A DNA stretch of 64,000 nt from Novosphingobium sediminicola (GTDB taxonomy: Bacteria; Pseudomonadota; Alphaproteobacteria; Sphingomonadales; Sphingomonadaceae), in the NCBI RefSeq assembly GCF_014196525.1, contig NZ_JACIDX010000021.1:1-64000 (forward strand), in the 5' to 3' direction. The position numbers were made by a program, and so were the translations under genes. Shown piece by piece: positions 26,534 through 35,039 of this stretch. The notes beneath the pieces were generated by a model, which was not told the origin of the DNA, did no database searches, and saw only the letters and a list, made by a program, of their open reading frames with translations. Position 1 is the stretch's first letter. Each line of letters starts with the position of its first letter.

Positions 26534-27319
26534 GTGACCACACGCAGACGATTTCTGGAAGGGGCAGCTTTGAGCCTTGTCAGCATGAACGCCCAGGACG
26601 CGATGGGGCAAACCACAACACAGACGTCACGGCCGCCCGATGTCGGACGAAAATTCGCCGATGATGGCCGCGTCCTGCCCTTTGCGGGCAACACAATCAT
26701 CTGCCACCTGCCGCAACAGGGCGAAGCTTCGCAGGCTTTCGATGCGTTGCTTGATATTTATCGCGCCATGCCGTCTCGCGACTGGATGCGCAAGGTGACC
26801 GCCCTGCCGCCGTCCAGCTATCACATGACCATCTTTGGCGGTGCGAATGACAAGACGCGCGCCTATCCGCAATGGCCCGCCAGCCTGCCGCTGGACATGC
26901 CGATGGACGCCTGCAACGCCGTGCTGGCCGAAAGGCTGAAGCGTTTTCGCATGGGCAAGGATGCCGGACCTTTCCACATGCGCGTCAACCCGGATGAACC
27001 GCCCATCGGCGAAACGCCGCTCACCATCCGGTTGCTGCCCGCCGATGAAGATACCACGCATCGCCTGAGGCATTTGCGCGACCATCTTTCGCAGGTCACC
27101 GGCATCCGCGAGCCGGGGCATGAGAATTACCGTTTCCACATCACGCTGGGCTATCAATTCGCCCCGCTTACCGATGCGGAGGTCGTCGCCTATCGCGCTG
27201 ATCTGGCCCGGTGGAAGGCCGAACTGGCCCGCAAGGTGCCGGTCATTGCGCTGGGCGCGCCGGAATATTGCCTGCTGGCGGATATGTTTGCCTTCAAACG
27301 CCAGTTCTATCTGAGGTGA
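26534..27319 (+). CDS. Exported 2H phosphoesterase (DUF1868 family)
   Basis: 261 residues from GTG 26534, which has a GAGGGGTGAA ribosome site. A GTG five codons earlier overlaps the receptor stop and is less likely. The N-terminus TTRRRFLEGAALSLVSM looks like a twin-arginine signal. Two H-x-T motifs define the 2H phosphoesterase active site: His97/Thr99 in SSYHMTIFGG and His202/Thr204 in RFHITLGYQF. 2H enzymes cleave cyclic phosphodiesters such as 2',3'- or 1',2'-cyclic phosphates, or 2'-5' linkages. The DUF1868 members have no well-known substrate. Export together with the next gene, an acid phosphatase, suggests sequential periplasmic removal of phosphate from a cyclic or diester compound. 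Confidence 0.82.
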   Translation: MTTRRRFLEGAALSLVSMNAQDAMGQTTTQTSRPPDVGRKFADDGRVLPFAGNTIICHLPQQGEASQAFDALLDIYRAMPSRDWMRKVTALPPSSYHMTIFGGANDKTRAYPQWPASLPLDMPMDACNAVLAERLKRFRMGKDAGPFHMRVNPDEPPIGETPLTIRLLPADEDTTHRLRHLRDHLSQVTGIREPGHENYRFHITLGYQFAPLTDAEVVAYRADLARWKAELARKVPVIALGAPEYCLLADMFAFKRQFYLR

Positions 27320-27324
27320 CCGAT

Positions 27325-28041
27325 ATGAAATCCTATTGGATATCGGCCATGCTGCTGACCATATTAACTCAACCAGCACTGGCCCAACCCGCGCCGGCCC
27401 GGACGCAGCAGCGCTACCTTGCAGGCAACGGGGTCGATCTGCGAGCTTTCATCCCAACCCCGCCCGAACCGGGCACATGGCTTGACCGGCGCGACCGCGA
27501 AACGTTCCTGACCGGCCGCGCCCCGGCCGATAGCCCGCGCTGGCAACAGGCCATCAACGATGTGGACGAAGCCGTGCCCGCGATGCTGGCCGACTTCTCC
27601 AAGGCGACGGGCCGGACGCTGACGCCCGGCGCCTATCCCGCGCTGGCCCGGCTGCTGCTGACCATGCGTCCGGATGCGGCGGCAGCCGTCAATGCGGTCA
27701 AACCGCTTTATGCCCGACCGCGCCCGTTCCTGCGTGACGATGGCCCCGTGTGCGAGGATAAGCAGCAATTATCCCACAGCTATGATTACCCCTCCGGCCA
27801 TACCAGTTGGGGCACATCGGTGGGGCTGGTGCTGGCGGAACTCTTTCCCGAAAGGGGCGATGCCATCCTGCAACGGGCAAGGGATTATGGTAACAGCCGG
27901 GTCATATGCGGCGCGCATAGCGTGTCGGCGGTCGAAGCCGGGCGTCAGGCGGCGGCGGCAATCGTGGCCGGGCTTCACGGATCGCCCCGCTTCCGCAAGG
28001 ATTTGGAGGCTGCCCGCAGCGAGGTATCGCGGGCGCGTTAA
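27325..28041 (+). CDS. Class A-type non-specific acid phosphatase (PAP2 superfamily), exported
   Basis: 238 residues from ATG 27325. The cleaved signal peptide (ISAMLLTILTQPALAQ) makes it periplasmic. The PAP2/class A motifs are present: K126-x6-R133-P, P156-S-G-H159, and S191-R-x5-H198. The Asp that normally follows the nucleophilic His in motif 3 (HxxxD) is Ala202 here, with Glu204 two residues on, a change to note. Class A enzymes dephosphorylate many organic monoesters in the periplasm. It sits 5 bp after the 2H phosphoesterase and 14 bp before an MFS carrier, so the pair would convert a cyclic phosphate to a free alcohol or sugar plus phosphate. Confidence 0.85.
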   Translation: MKSYWISAMLLTILTQPALAQPAPARTQQRYLAGNGVDLRAFIPTPPEPGTWLDRRDRETFLTGRAPADSPRWQQAINDVDEAVPAMLADFSKATGRTLTPGAYPALARLLLTMRPDAAAAVNAVKPLYARPRPFLRDDGPVCEDKQQLSHSYDYPSGHTSWGTSVGLVLAELFPERGDAILQRARDYGNSRVICGAHSVSAVEAGRQAAAAIVAGLHGSPRFRKDLEAARSEVSRAR

Positions 28042-28055
28042 GAGGCCCGATCAAG

Positions 28056-29366
28056 ATGAGCAGCGTTGATCCGATCCGGCAAAACGACAGGGATGCTCCA
28101 TACACCCCCACCGCAAGCATAGCGGCCTATCTGTTGGCCCATGGCGGAAAAACGCTGTTCTGGACCATCAGCGATCTCTATTTCGTGTTCTATCTCAATC
28201 AGATTTGCGGGATCGCCCCGGCCATCACCGGGCTGATCGTCGGCCTGTCGATCCTGCTGGCGGCGCTGGCCGATGCCTTCGCCGGGACCATGCTTCAGGC
28301 CATCGTGATCAGGCCGGGACAGATCATCCGCCTGCAACTGATCGGCGGGATCGGCAATGGCCTGCTTTTGCTGCTATTTGCCCTGACCGCCTTTGTTGAC
28401 ACCAACTGGCGGGTGGCCTGTGCGGTGGCGACGCTGATGGGGCTGCGGCTGTTCTATGCGCTGATCGACATTCCACAAAATGCGCTCCTGTCATGGGCGC
28501 AGTGGTCGGACCGGGGAATCGCCACGGTGGTGGCGGGCCGCAACATCGTGGGGGGCATGGCTCGAATGATGCTCGCTCTGGCATTTGTGCCGATCATGAC
28601 CGGCGCGCCATCGGGCCAGAGCCCCGCCCGCTTTCTCGCTCTGGTCTGCGCGATCAGCATCATTCAGATCACGGGCGTCGCCTTGCTGGCACGCCATTTA
28701 CCGGACGCACAGCCCGACATCCCGGCGGCGGAAGGGCAGGATGGCGCGCAACCATGGCTTCATTTCGCCCGCATGGGTCTGGTCTCGTTGATGATCACCG
28801 GATTTACCCAGCTTGAGCCCTATCTGGTCAGCCGGGTCATCGCGCAGGGGTTTGCCGCCACCACGTTCCTGACCAGCGTTTCGCTGGGCGGCACCATCGG
28901 TCAACCGTTCTGGCGCTGGCGCAGCATGCAGGCCCCACACCCGCGCCTGCGCCTGCGCCTGCGCCTTCAAGGTGAAATCATGATTTCGGGCATAATCGCC
29001 GGGATTGCGCTCGTTCTGGCACCTCTGCACCAGCCGGTCGGCAGCGGGGTGGCGGGTCTGCTATGCGGATTGGTCAGCGGGGGCTGCCTTTTCCTGCTCT
29101 GGACCGATCTTGCCGCGAACACACGGCGAAAGGACGCTTTCAGCACTTTTGGCGGCTTCACCGCCAGCGCCAAGCTTGGGCAAGGTTTGGCCATCATGGC
29201 CATGGGCGCATGGCTTCAAGGATATCTTGCCCCCATCCTGCCCGGTGATGCGGCCTCGATCCGGCCCATTGCGGGCATCCTGCTGATCATGGCGGCCGGG
29301 GCCTTGATTCTTGTACACCATGACGTGCAATCTCATCGTCGCCATAGGCTGGAAAAAGCCTCATAA
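28056..29366 (+). CDS. MFS/GPH-like transporter
   Basis: 436 residues with about 12 membrane helices. The LAHGGKTLFWTISDLYFVFYL start and GLRLFYALIDIPQNALLSWA segment are like the glycoside-pentoside-hexuronide (GPH) branch of the MFS. It would import the sugar or alcohol produced in the periplasm by the preceding phosphoesterase and phosphatase. A central cytoplasmic loop contains an Arg-Leu repeat (HPRLRLRLRLQGE) encoded by a hexanucleotide repeat. Fourth gene of the cluster, 14 bp after the phosphatase, 8 bp before the ROK gene. Substrate unknown. Confidence 0.85.
   Translation: MSSVDPIRQNDRDAPYTPTASIAAYLLAHGGKTLFWTISDLYFVFYLNQICGIAPAITGLIVGLSILLAALADAFAGTMLQAIVIRPGQIIRLQLIGGIGNGLLLLLFALTAFVDTNWRVACAVATLMGLRLFYALIDIPQNALLSWAQWSDRGIATVVAGRNIVGGMARMMLALAFVPIMTGAPSGQSPARFLALVCAISIIQITGVALLARHLPDAQPDIPAAEGQDGAQPWLHFARMGLVSLMITGFTQLEPYLVSRVIAQGFAATTFLTSVSLGGTIGQPFWRWRSMQAPHPRLRLRLRLQGEIMISGIIAGIALVLAPLHQPVGSGVAGLLCGLVSGGCLFLLWTDLAANTRRKDAFSTFGGFTASAKLGQGLAIMAMGAWLQGYLAPILPGDAASIRPIAGILLIMAAGALILVHHDVQSHRRHRLEKAS
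28944..28967 (+). repeat. Hexanucleotide tandem repeat (CGCCTG)n inside the MFS gene
   Basis: Three perfect CGCCTG units followed by CGCCTT encode alternating Arg-Leu in a predicted loop between the two halves of the transporter. Slippage would add or remove two residues without changing frame. Confidence 0.8.
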
Positions 29367-29374
29367 GAACCGCC

Positions 29375-30544
29375 ATGAACAGACCATCGGATGCCGCAGA
29401 CGCCAGAATCACACCTTTCGGACGCGATCTTGTCCTGCCCGATCCCTTTCGCTCGCTCTCGGCCAATGAGCGCGAAGTGTTGGCCCTGATCAGGCTGGAA
29501 GGCCCGATCTCACGCGCGGAAATCGCCCGGCGCAGTGGTCTGGCCATGCCCACCGTCAGCCGCCTGACGGGGCAACTGGCCGGCGAGGGCCTGATCGTGG
29601 CCGAGGAAAAGGTGATGATGGGCCGGATGGGACAACCCAGCCTGCCGCTGCTGTTGGCCCGGCACGCGGCCTATGCTTTTGGCGCGGCGGTGCGCGCGGA
29701 TTCGCTGGCGGTCTGTCTGACCCATCTGTCGGGCGAGATCGTTGCCACCGTCGAGGAAACCCATTGCGGCCTGACCCGCGAGGAAACGATGGTCCGGGTC
29801 AGGGCCGCTGTTGAGCGGATCGTCGATCAGACCGGCGTGCCGCGCGACCGTGTCTGCGGGCTGGGTCTGGCGATTTCGGGCTTCTTCGTGGATGATCAAC
29901 GTCGGATCAACGCCCCGCTGGGCATGGAGGATTGGGCCACGGGCGAGTTGGAGCGGGATTTCAGCCATGCGCTGGGCCTGCCTGTCTTGGTCGAGAATGA
30001 CGGCAGCGCGGCGGCGCTGGGCGAATCCATTTATGGTCAGGGACGGGAATATCCCAGTTTCGCCTATCTCTATGTGGACCGCGGCATGGGCGGCGGCATC
30101 ATCTTGAATGGCAGGCTGATGCGCGGGGTTCATGGCAATGCGGGGGAATTTACCGGCATGCTGCCCCCCGATCTGCGCCGGCATCGCCCGACGTTGGCCT
30201 TGCTGGCCGATATGGCGGGGGCTGATGCCGGGCAATCGCTGACCGATTTCGCGGCTTCTCTCGATCCCGATGGCGCTGCCGTCGGCGCGTGGATCGAACG
30301 GGTTGCCCCTGCCACCTCTTCGATCATTTCAGCCATCGCCGCGATTGTCGATCCGGCAGCCATCGTTCTGGGCGGTCGCCTGCCTGCGCCTGTTGCCGAA
30401 AGGCTCATCCAGGCCCTGAACTTCTACAGCGTTCCGGTGCGGGGGCGCGACCGGGCCTTTCCCGCGCTGGTCGCATCCTGCGTTCAGGGAGATGCGGCTT
30501 CTCTTGGCGCCGGCACCCTATGTTTTGATCGGTGTTTTCTGTGA
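29375..30544 (+). CDS. ROK-family transcriptional regulator
   Basis: 389 residues. A winged helix-turn-helix (about residues 28-85: NEREVLALIRLEGPISRAEI, RRSGLAMPTVSRLTGQLAGE) precedes an ASKHA-type ROK domain with VENDGSAAALGE and LYVDRGMGGGIILNGRLMRG. The usual ROK zinc motif (CxCGxxGC) after the HGNAGEF segment is missing and is replaced by MLPPDLRRHRPTL, so the fold or sugar response may differ from classic NagC/Mlc. ROK regulators bind sugars or sugar phosphates. It is the last gene of the receptor-phosphoesterase-phosphatase-MFS run, and it likely controls the receptor promoter at 23.8 kb. The stop lies 50 bp from the convergent GGDEF gene. Confidence 0.9.
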   Translation: MNRPSDAADARITPFGRDLVLPDPFRSLSANEREVLALIRLEGPISRAEIARRSGLAMPTVSRLTGQLAGEGLIVAEEKVMMGRMGQPSLPLLLARHAAYAFGAAVRADSLAVCLTHLSGEIVATVEETHCGLTREETMVRVRAAVERIVDQTGVPRDRVCGLGLAISGFFVDDQRRINAPLGMEDWATGELERDFSHALGLPVLVENDGSAAALGESIYGQGREYPSFAYLYVDRGMGGGIILNGRLMRGVHGNAGEFTGMLPPDLRRHRPTLALLADMAGADAGQSLTDFAASLDPDGAAVGAWIERVAPATSSIISAIAAIVDPAAIVLGGRLPAPVAERLIQALNFYSVPVRGRDRAFPALVASCVQGDAASLGAGTLCFDRCFL

Positions 30545-30594
30545 CCGCAACCTGTGCGCCGATGGGGCATCGCCGTATGGCTCAGGGCAGGCTT

Positions 30595-31566
30595 CTATAA
30601 CCTCGCCGGTGCAACTCCATGGTCCCGTAACGTCATATATTGGGACTCCTCACTGTTTTCGATCCCAAACACAGTTCCGACGACCTTGTTCCTCCCGGCG
30701 ACCTTGGCGAGATAAAGCTGATTGTCCGCGACCTTGACCCAAAGGTCCCGCGCCAATCCCGGCCTGCACCGCGCTGACGCGATGCCCACGCTGACGGTCA
30801 CATAGGGGCCAACCTCCGAATTCCGGTGCGGTATGCCCAGCGAACGGACCTGCTCCATGATGGAGTTTGCCACAATCACGGCCGCTTCGTGATCAGTGGC
30901 AGGCAGAACGCAGGCAAACTCCTCGCCGCCATAACGGGCGGTCAGATCCGAGGCGCGCCGAACCGCGCGTTGCAGCGCTGCCGCGATCATCACGATACAG
31001 TTATCACCCTCGGGATGGCCATAGGCATCGTTGAATTGCTTGAAGAAGTCTATGTCGAGCATGATCACCGAAAGCCAGTCGTCGGTGCGTGAAAGTCTGG
31101 AGGTTTCCACATCGAGGGTCTGTTCGAGCCGGCGACGATTGCTGAGTCCCGTCAACGCGTCAGTGACCGCCAGTTCGGCAAGTTGATCGCGCATGCGCTT
31201 CAATTCGATATGATTATGAACGCGTGCACGCACGATAGCCGGGTGGATCGGCTTGACGATATAGTCGATCGCGCCGAGCAAAAGACCGTTCGCCTCGGAT
31301 TCCTCATCGCCAAGCCCGGTGGTGAAGATGATCGGGACATCGGCGATCAGCGGATCGGCCTTGCATCGGCGGCAGACCTCATACCCGTCGGTGCCCGGCA
31401 TGAGCACGTCCAGCAAAATGAGATCGGGCAGGCTCGCCTGCGCGACCGTTATGGCCTCTTCGCCGGATGTGGCGAAGCAGATCTCATAATCATCCTCCAG
31501 CGCCGCATTCATGATCTCGATATTCGAGACCTCGTCATCGACGATAAGAACCAGAGGCCGGCCCAT
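30595..31566 (-). CDS. Response regulator with GGDEF domain (diguanylate cyclase)
   Basis: 323 residues from ATG 31566, which overlaps the stop of the kinase gene (TAATG). The longer frame starting 12 codons upstream lies inside that gene. The receiver domain (1-~120) has the acidic DDE pocket in LIVDDEVSNIE, phospho-acceptor Asp in DLILLDVLMPGTDG and Lys in DYIVKPIHP. The GGDEF domain (~150-320) has the active-site GGEEF in ARYGGEEFACVLP and the inhibitory RxxD site (RASD) five residues before it. It should make cyclic di-GMP when phosphorylated by the upstream hybrid kinase and be product-inhibited. Confidence 0.95.
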   Translation of the reverse strand: MGRPLVLIVDDEVSNIEIMNAALEDDYEICFATSGEEAITVAQASLPDLILLDVLMPGTDGYEVCRRCKADPLIADVPIIFTTGLGDEESEANGLLLGAIDYIVKPIHPAIVRARVHNHIELKRMRDQLAELAVTDALTGLSNRRRLEQTLDVETSRLSRTDDWLSVIMLDIDFFKQFNDAYGHPEGDNCIVMIAAALQRAVRRASDLTARYGGEEFACVLPATDHEAAVIVANSIMEQVRSLGIPHRNSEVGPYVTVSVGIASARCRPGLARDLWVKVADNQLYLAKVAGRNKVVGTVFGIENSEESQYMTLRDHGVAPARL

Positions 31567-34385
31567 TACAAGTTCACCGCCGCCAAAGGCGCCGTCCCGC
31601 ATTCTCGGGTATCCGCGCCCGGTATCAGATCCAATTGCGTAAGAGCCTCTTCGAAATTGAGTCTGGCGAGCGCGGCCTTTACCGCATGCAGTCCTGCAGC
31701 CTCAGGCCTTGTGCCGAGTGTCTCTTCAAGTTCCTGGAAAGCTTTGCGGGCGCCAAGGCTTCGGCGCCGCAGCAAGCCGCGAATCTCTTCGATCTGCGAG
31801 GCCCATTCGGAATAATCGAGCTGCACGTCTGATTGCGTCAAAGTCGGCTGCGACACCCCTTTCAGCGTTGCCGAGGCGGCGAGCGCGGGCAGGATAGCCT
31901 GGGCAAGCACATCCAACTGCTCATCGATCCTGCTGAGATCAGATTGGGCCAGCGCGGCTTCAATGCACTTGGCCGCTTCGGCAACCGCGCCGACCTCCAA
32001 CGTCCCAGCAACGCCCTTCAATGTATGGGCAAGACGCCGCGCCTCGCTCAGATCTCCGGCGGCGATCTGGCCACGAAGCGTCGAAGTGACCATGGCGAAA
32101 GTATCGCCGAAATCGACGATGAGTTTTCTCAGCAGCGCCCGCTTGCCGTTGACGCGCACGAGCGCCGCCTCGATGCCGAACGGAGGCAGGTGGTCCGGCA
32201 GCATATCGGCCTTGATCGGCATCACAATCGGACTTGCTGTCTCGACAAAACCTGTTTGAGACGGGCGCGGCTTCAACCAAAGGTCCAGTTTCCTGACGAG
32301 CAAAGCAGGATCGACCGGCTTGGGAATATGATCATCCATGCCCGCATCCAAACAGCGCTGCCGTTCGGCCTCATAGGCGTGGGCCGTCATGGCGATGATC
32401 GGCAGCCGCCCGGCCGGGTGGATTTGACGGATACGCACTGTCGCTTCGATTCCGTCCATTTCAGGCATTTGCACATCCATCAGAATGGCGTCGAAGGGCT
32501 CGGCCGCATCCCTGATGCACTCCAAGGCGATGCGGCCATTTTCGGCGACCTCAACCTGCAACCCGGCATCCATCAGCAACTCGATCGCGATCTCGCGATT
32601 GATCTGATTGTCCTCGGCAACGAGAACGCGAAGGCCGCGCAGATGGGCCGCCACCATCGGAACCGCCCCGGCCTGAGCATCATCGACCGGAAGGCCGGGT
32701 TGCTCTGCACCGAAAACCGTGTTCATTGTCGCAAGCATCGTTGCCGGATCAATCGGCTTGATCAGCACGGCGGCGATGTTCGCTGTTTCCGCCTCGGCCC
32801 TGACCTCGTCATGTCCGTGAGCTGTGACCAGGAACACGCTGGGCACTTTCGCCAGATAAAGATCCTGGCGGATGGCGCGGGCGGTTTCGATGCCGTTCAT
32901 ATCCGGCATCCTCCAATCCATCAGCACCAGATCATAAGGCGCCGCGTCGGCCGCAGCCGTCACAAGGGCGCCCAAGACCTCCTTGCCCGAAGCGACGACA
33001 TCGACGTTCATCGACCATGCCGCGAACATGGCCTGCAGAATTTCGCGCGAGGCCGGGTTGTCATCAGCAATCAGCACGCGCAACCGTTTAAGTTCAGCCG
33101 AGGGCATGTCCTGCACCGGCGGCGCGGCGTCATCGGCCTGAAGCACCAGGCTAAACGTGACCGTTGTCCCCTGCCCGAGACGGCTTTCGACCCCGATATG
33201 CCCCCCCATCAACTCGACCAGTTGCTTGCTGATGGCAAGGCCAAGACCCGTGCCGCCAAACCGGCGTGTGGTCGAACTGTCGGCCTGGGTGAAGGAGTGA
33301 AACAGCCGGGCCTGCTGCTCGGGCGTCATGCCGATGCCCGTGTCCCTGACCGAGATTTCAAGCGACACGGCCGTTCCATGCCGCGCCGAAAGATCGACCG
33401 TGACCGTGACCGTGCCGTTTTCAGTGAACTTTACAGCATTGCTGACCACGTTCAGCACGATCTGGTTGAGGCGCAGGCAATCGCCCAGCAGCGTGGCGGG
33501 CACGGTGGGGTCCATAATAAGTTCAACAGCAACGCGCTTTTTGGCGGCTTCCACCGAAGCAATGGCCAGTTGGCCTTCCAGCGCGGCCCGCAGGTCGAAG
33601 GAGGCGATCTCCAGCGAAAGCTTGCCCGCCTCGATCTTGGAGAAATCGAGGATGTCGTTGATGAGCCTTAAGAGAGACAGGCCCGCCCCGTTGATCTTGG
33701 AAACATAGTCCTGCTGCTTGGGCGTCATGTCGGTGCGCAGCGCTAGATGGCAAAATCCCAGAATGGCGTTCATCGGGGTACGGATTTCATGGCTCATATT
33801 GGCCAGGAACAGGCTCTTGGCCCGATTGGCCTCTTCCGCCTCCAGCGTCCTTTCGCGCAGCGCCTCATTGTTGAGCGCAAAGCTCTCGACCAGCGTCCTG
33901 CTCAGCCACACCAGCACCCCGGTCTGAAGGGCAACGATTCCGGCATGCAGGCCGACCCGGCCCACATCGGCTCCATCGGCAAAAACGGCGAGAGGCAAAA
34001 GGAAATCCAGCACGATATGGTGCATTGCAATGGCCACAGCGCCCACCACGACCACGCGCCAGTCGCACCAGGCGATGGTCAGCGCCAACAGCGCAAAGAA
34101 ATACATATGCATGTCCATCTGCCATTGGTGACCAGCCAGCAGATAGACGAGCAATGCGGGCTCTCCCATCAGCGCGACAGCGGAGAGATAGCGCGTGACA
34201 GGGGTAATCCCATGCCGCCACCAGGTCAGATGATAGGCGCCGGCAAGGAGCGCGCCCGCCAGACCGGCCGCGAGGGGCGGACGACCCACAGCAAAGGCGA
34301 CCGCCGCGAGCACGGGAATGTGCAGCCATAGCAGGATGACCAGAAACCGACCGAATCGAATTCGCAGTCTATCGAGATCGGACAT
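31566..34385 (-). CDS. Hybrid sensor histidine kinase with two receiver domains and Hpt
   Basis: 939 residues from ATG 34385. The frame is open 27 codons further 5', but the stop of the small upstream gene overlaps this ATG (TGATG), which fits coupled translation. Order: an N-terminal membrane sensor of about five helices (1-~165) with an HH motif (MHHIVLDF), HisKA with His199 in NMSHEIRTPMN, HATPase with LNVVSNAVKFTENG, DTGIGM and GGTGLGL, receiver 1 (DLVLMDWRMPDMNG), receiver 2 (DAILMDVQMPEMDG), and a C-terminal Hpt domain with ARRLAHTLKGVAGTLE. The phosphorelay can therefore run inside one chain before reaching the REC-GGDEF protein encoded downstream. The signal sensed is unknown. Confidence 0.95.
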   Translation of the reverse strand: MSDLDRLRIRFGRFLVILLWLHIPVLAAVAFAVGRPPLAAGLAGALLAGAYHLTWWRHGITPVTRYLSAVALMGEPALLVYLLAGHQWQMDMHMYFFALLALTIAWCDWRVVVVGAVAIAMHHIVLDFLLPLAVFADGADVGRVGLHAGIVALQTGVLVWLSRTLVESFALNNEALRERTLEAEEANRAKSLFLANMSHEIRTPMNAILGFCHLALRTDMTPKQQDYVSKINGAGLSLLRLINDILDFSKIEAGKLSLEIASFDLRAALEGQLAIASVEAAKKRVAVELIMDPTVPATLLGDCLRLNQIVLNVVSNAVKFTENGTVTVTVDLSARHGTAVSLEISVRDTGIGMTPEQQARLFHSFTQADSSTTRRFGGTGLGLAISKQLVELMGGHIGVESRLGQGTTVTFSLVLQADDAAPPVQDMPSAELKRLRVLIADDNPASREILQAMFAAWSMNVDVVASGKEVLGALVTAAADAAPYDLVLMDWRMPDMNGIETARAIRQDLYLAKVPSVFLVTAHGHDEVRAEAETANIAAVLIKPIDPATMLATMNTVFGAEQPGLPVDDAQAGAVPMVAAHLRGLRVLVAEDNQINREIAIELLMDAGLQVEVAENGRIALECIRDAAEPFDAILMDVQMPEMDGIEATVRIRQIHPAGRLPIIAMTAHAYEAERQRCLDAGMDDHIPKPVDPALLVRKLDLWLKPRPSQTGFVETASPIVMPIKADMLPDHLPPFGIEAALVRVNGKRALLRKLIVDFGDTFAMVTSTLRGQIAAGDLSEARRLAHTLKGVAGTLEVGAVAEAAKCIEAALAQSDLSRIDEQLDVLAQAILPALAASATLKGVSQPTLTQSDVQLDYSEWASQIEEIRGLLRRRSLGARKAFQELEETLGTRPEAAGLHAVKAALARLNFEEALTQLDLIPGADTRECGTAPLAAVNL

Positions 34386-34753
34386 CAGGCAGAGGCTCCA
34401 AGAGAGGTTGAAACGCGATGAAATCCTGCGCAACCCCGAAGCAGGTGGGGGTCTATGACCAGCCACGCGCCCGCGTGATAGAGCGCAGCCACAACGTTCT
34501 TGTCGGCAGAATGCAGGATCACAACGTTCTTCAAACCACCAACATCGACGATGCTGCCGCCGGCAGTCCGCACCATCGTGATCGTCTGGCCCAAATCATA
34601 GGATGGCGGCGCAACGACGGCATACTGGCCCCGATCCCCGGAAGGCCAGAGCGTAGCGGCGACAATAGCCGCTATCACGACAATCATGAGGACAGCAGCG
34701 GGAACGAAATCACGCCAATGCAGTTTGATGGAGGTTAGGGCAGCAGAAAGCAT
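34385..34753 (-). CDS. Small membrane-anchored periplasmic protein, unknown, coupled to the kinase
   Basis: 122 residues from ATG 34753, preceded by GAAAGAAGGGGC. The frame is open 19 codons more but without a ribosome site. A short cytoplasmic part is followed by one membrane helix (FVPAAVLMIVVIAAIVAATL, residues ~16-35) and a periplasmic domain of about 80 residues with DLGQTITMVRTAGGSIVDVG. Its TGA overlaps the kinase ATG, so it is the first gene of a three-gene operon. I do not recognise the fold. Position and topology suggest an accessory sensor or modulator of the kinase, which is inference. Confidence 0.65.
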   Translation of the reverse strand: MLSAALTSIKLHWRDFVPAAVLMIVVIAAIVAATLWPSGDRGQYAVVAPPSYDLGQTITMVRTAGGSIVDVGGLKNVVILHSADKNVVAALYHAGAWLVIDPHLLRGCAGFHRVSTSLGASA

Positions 34754-35039
34754 CGTTGCCCCTTCTTTCTCGCCAGAAGCACGCTGGAGGCGCACATGCT
34801 CCAGACACAAATGATCTTATCGTGAAGGGTTACGCCCGAGACATTGCGATATGGTTAAGAATTATCATCGGGTGCATCGCGCCATTGCCAATGGCAGATC
34901 AGTTTAAGCCTCTCGTCGGCAATGGTGGGAAGCGCACCTTGGGGTAAACGTGCAATGCCGTTTCTCTATGAGAGCTGGAATCGGGACTCCGGCGCCATCG
35001 CCCCCCGCGCCCGGCCGGACACAGCCCATCCGCACGCTG

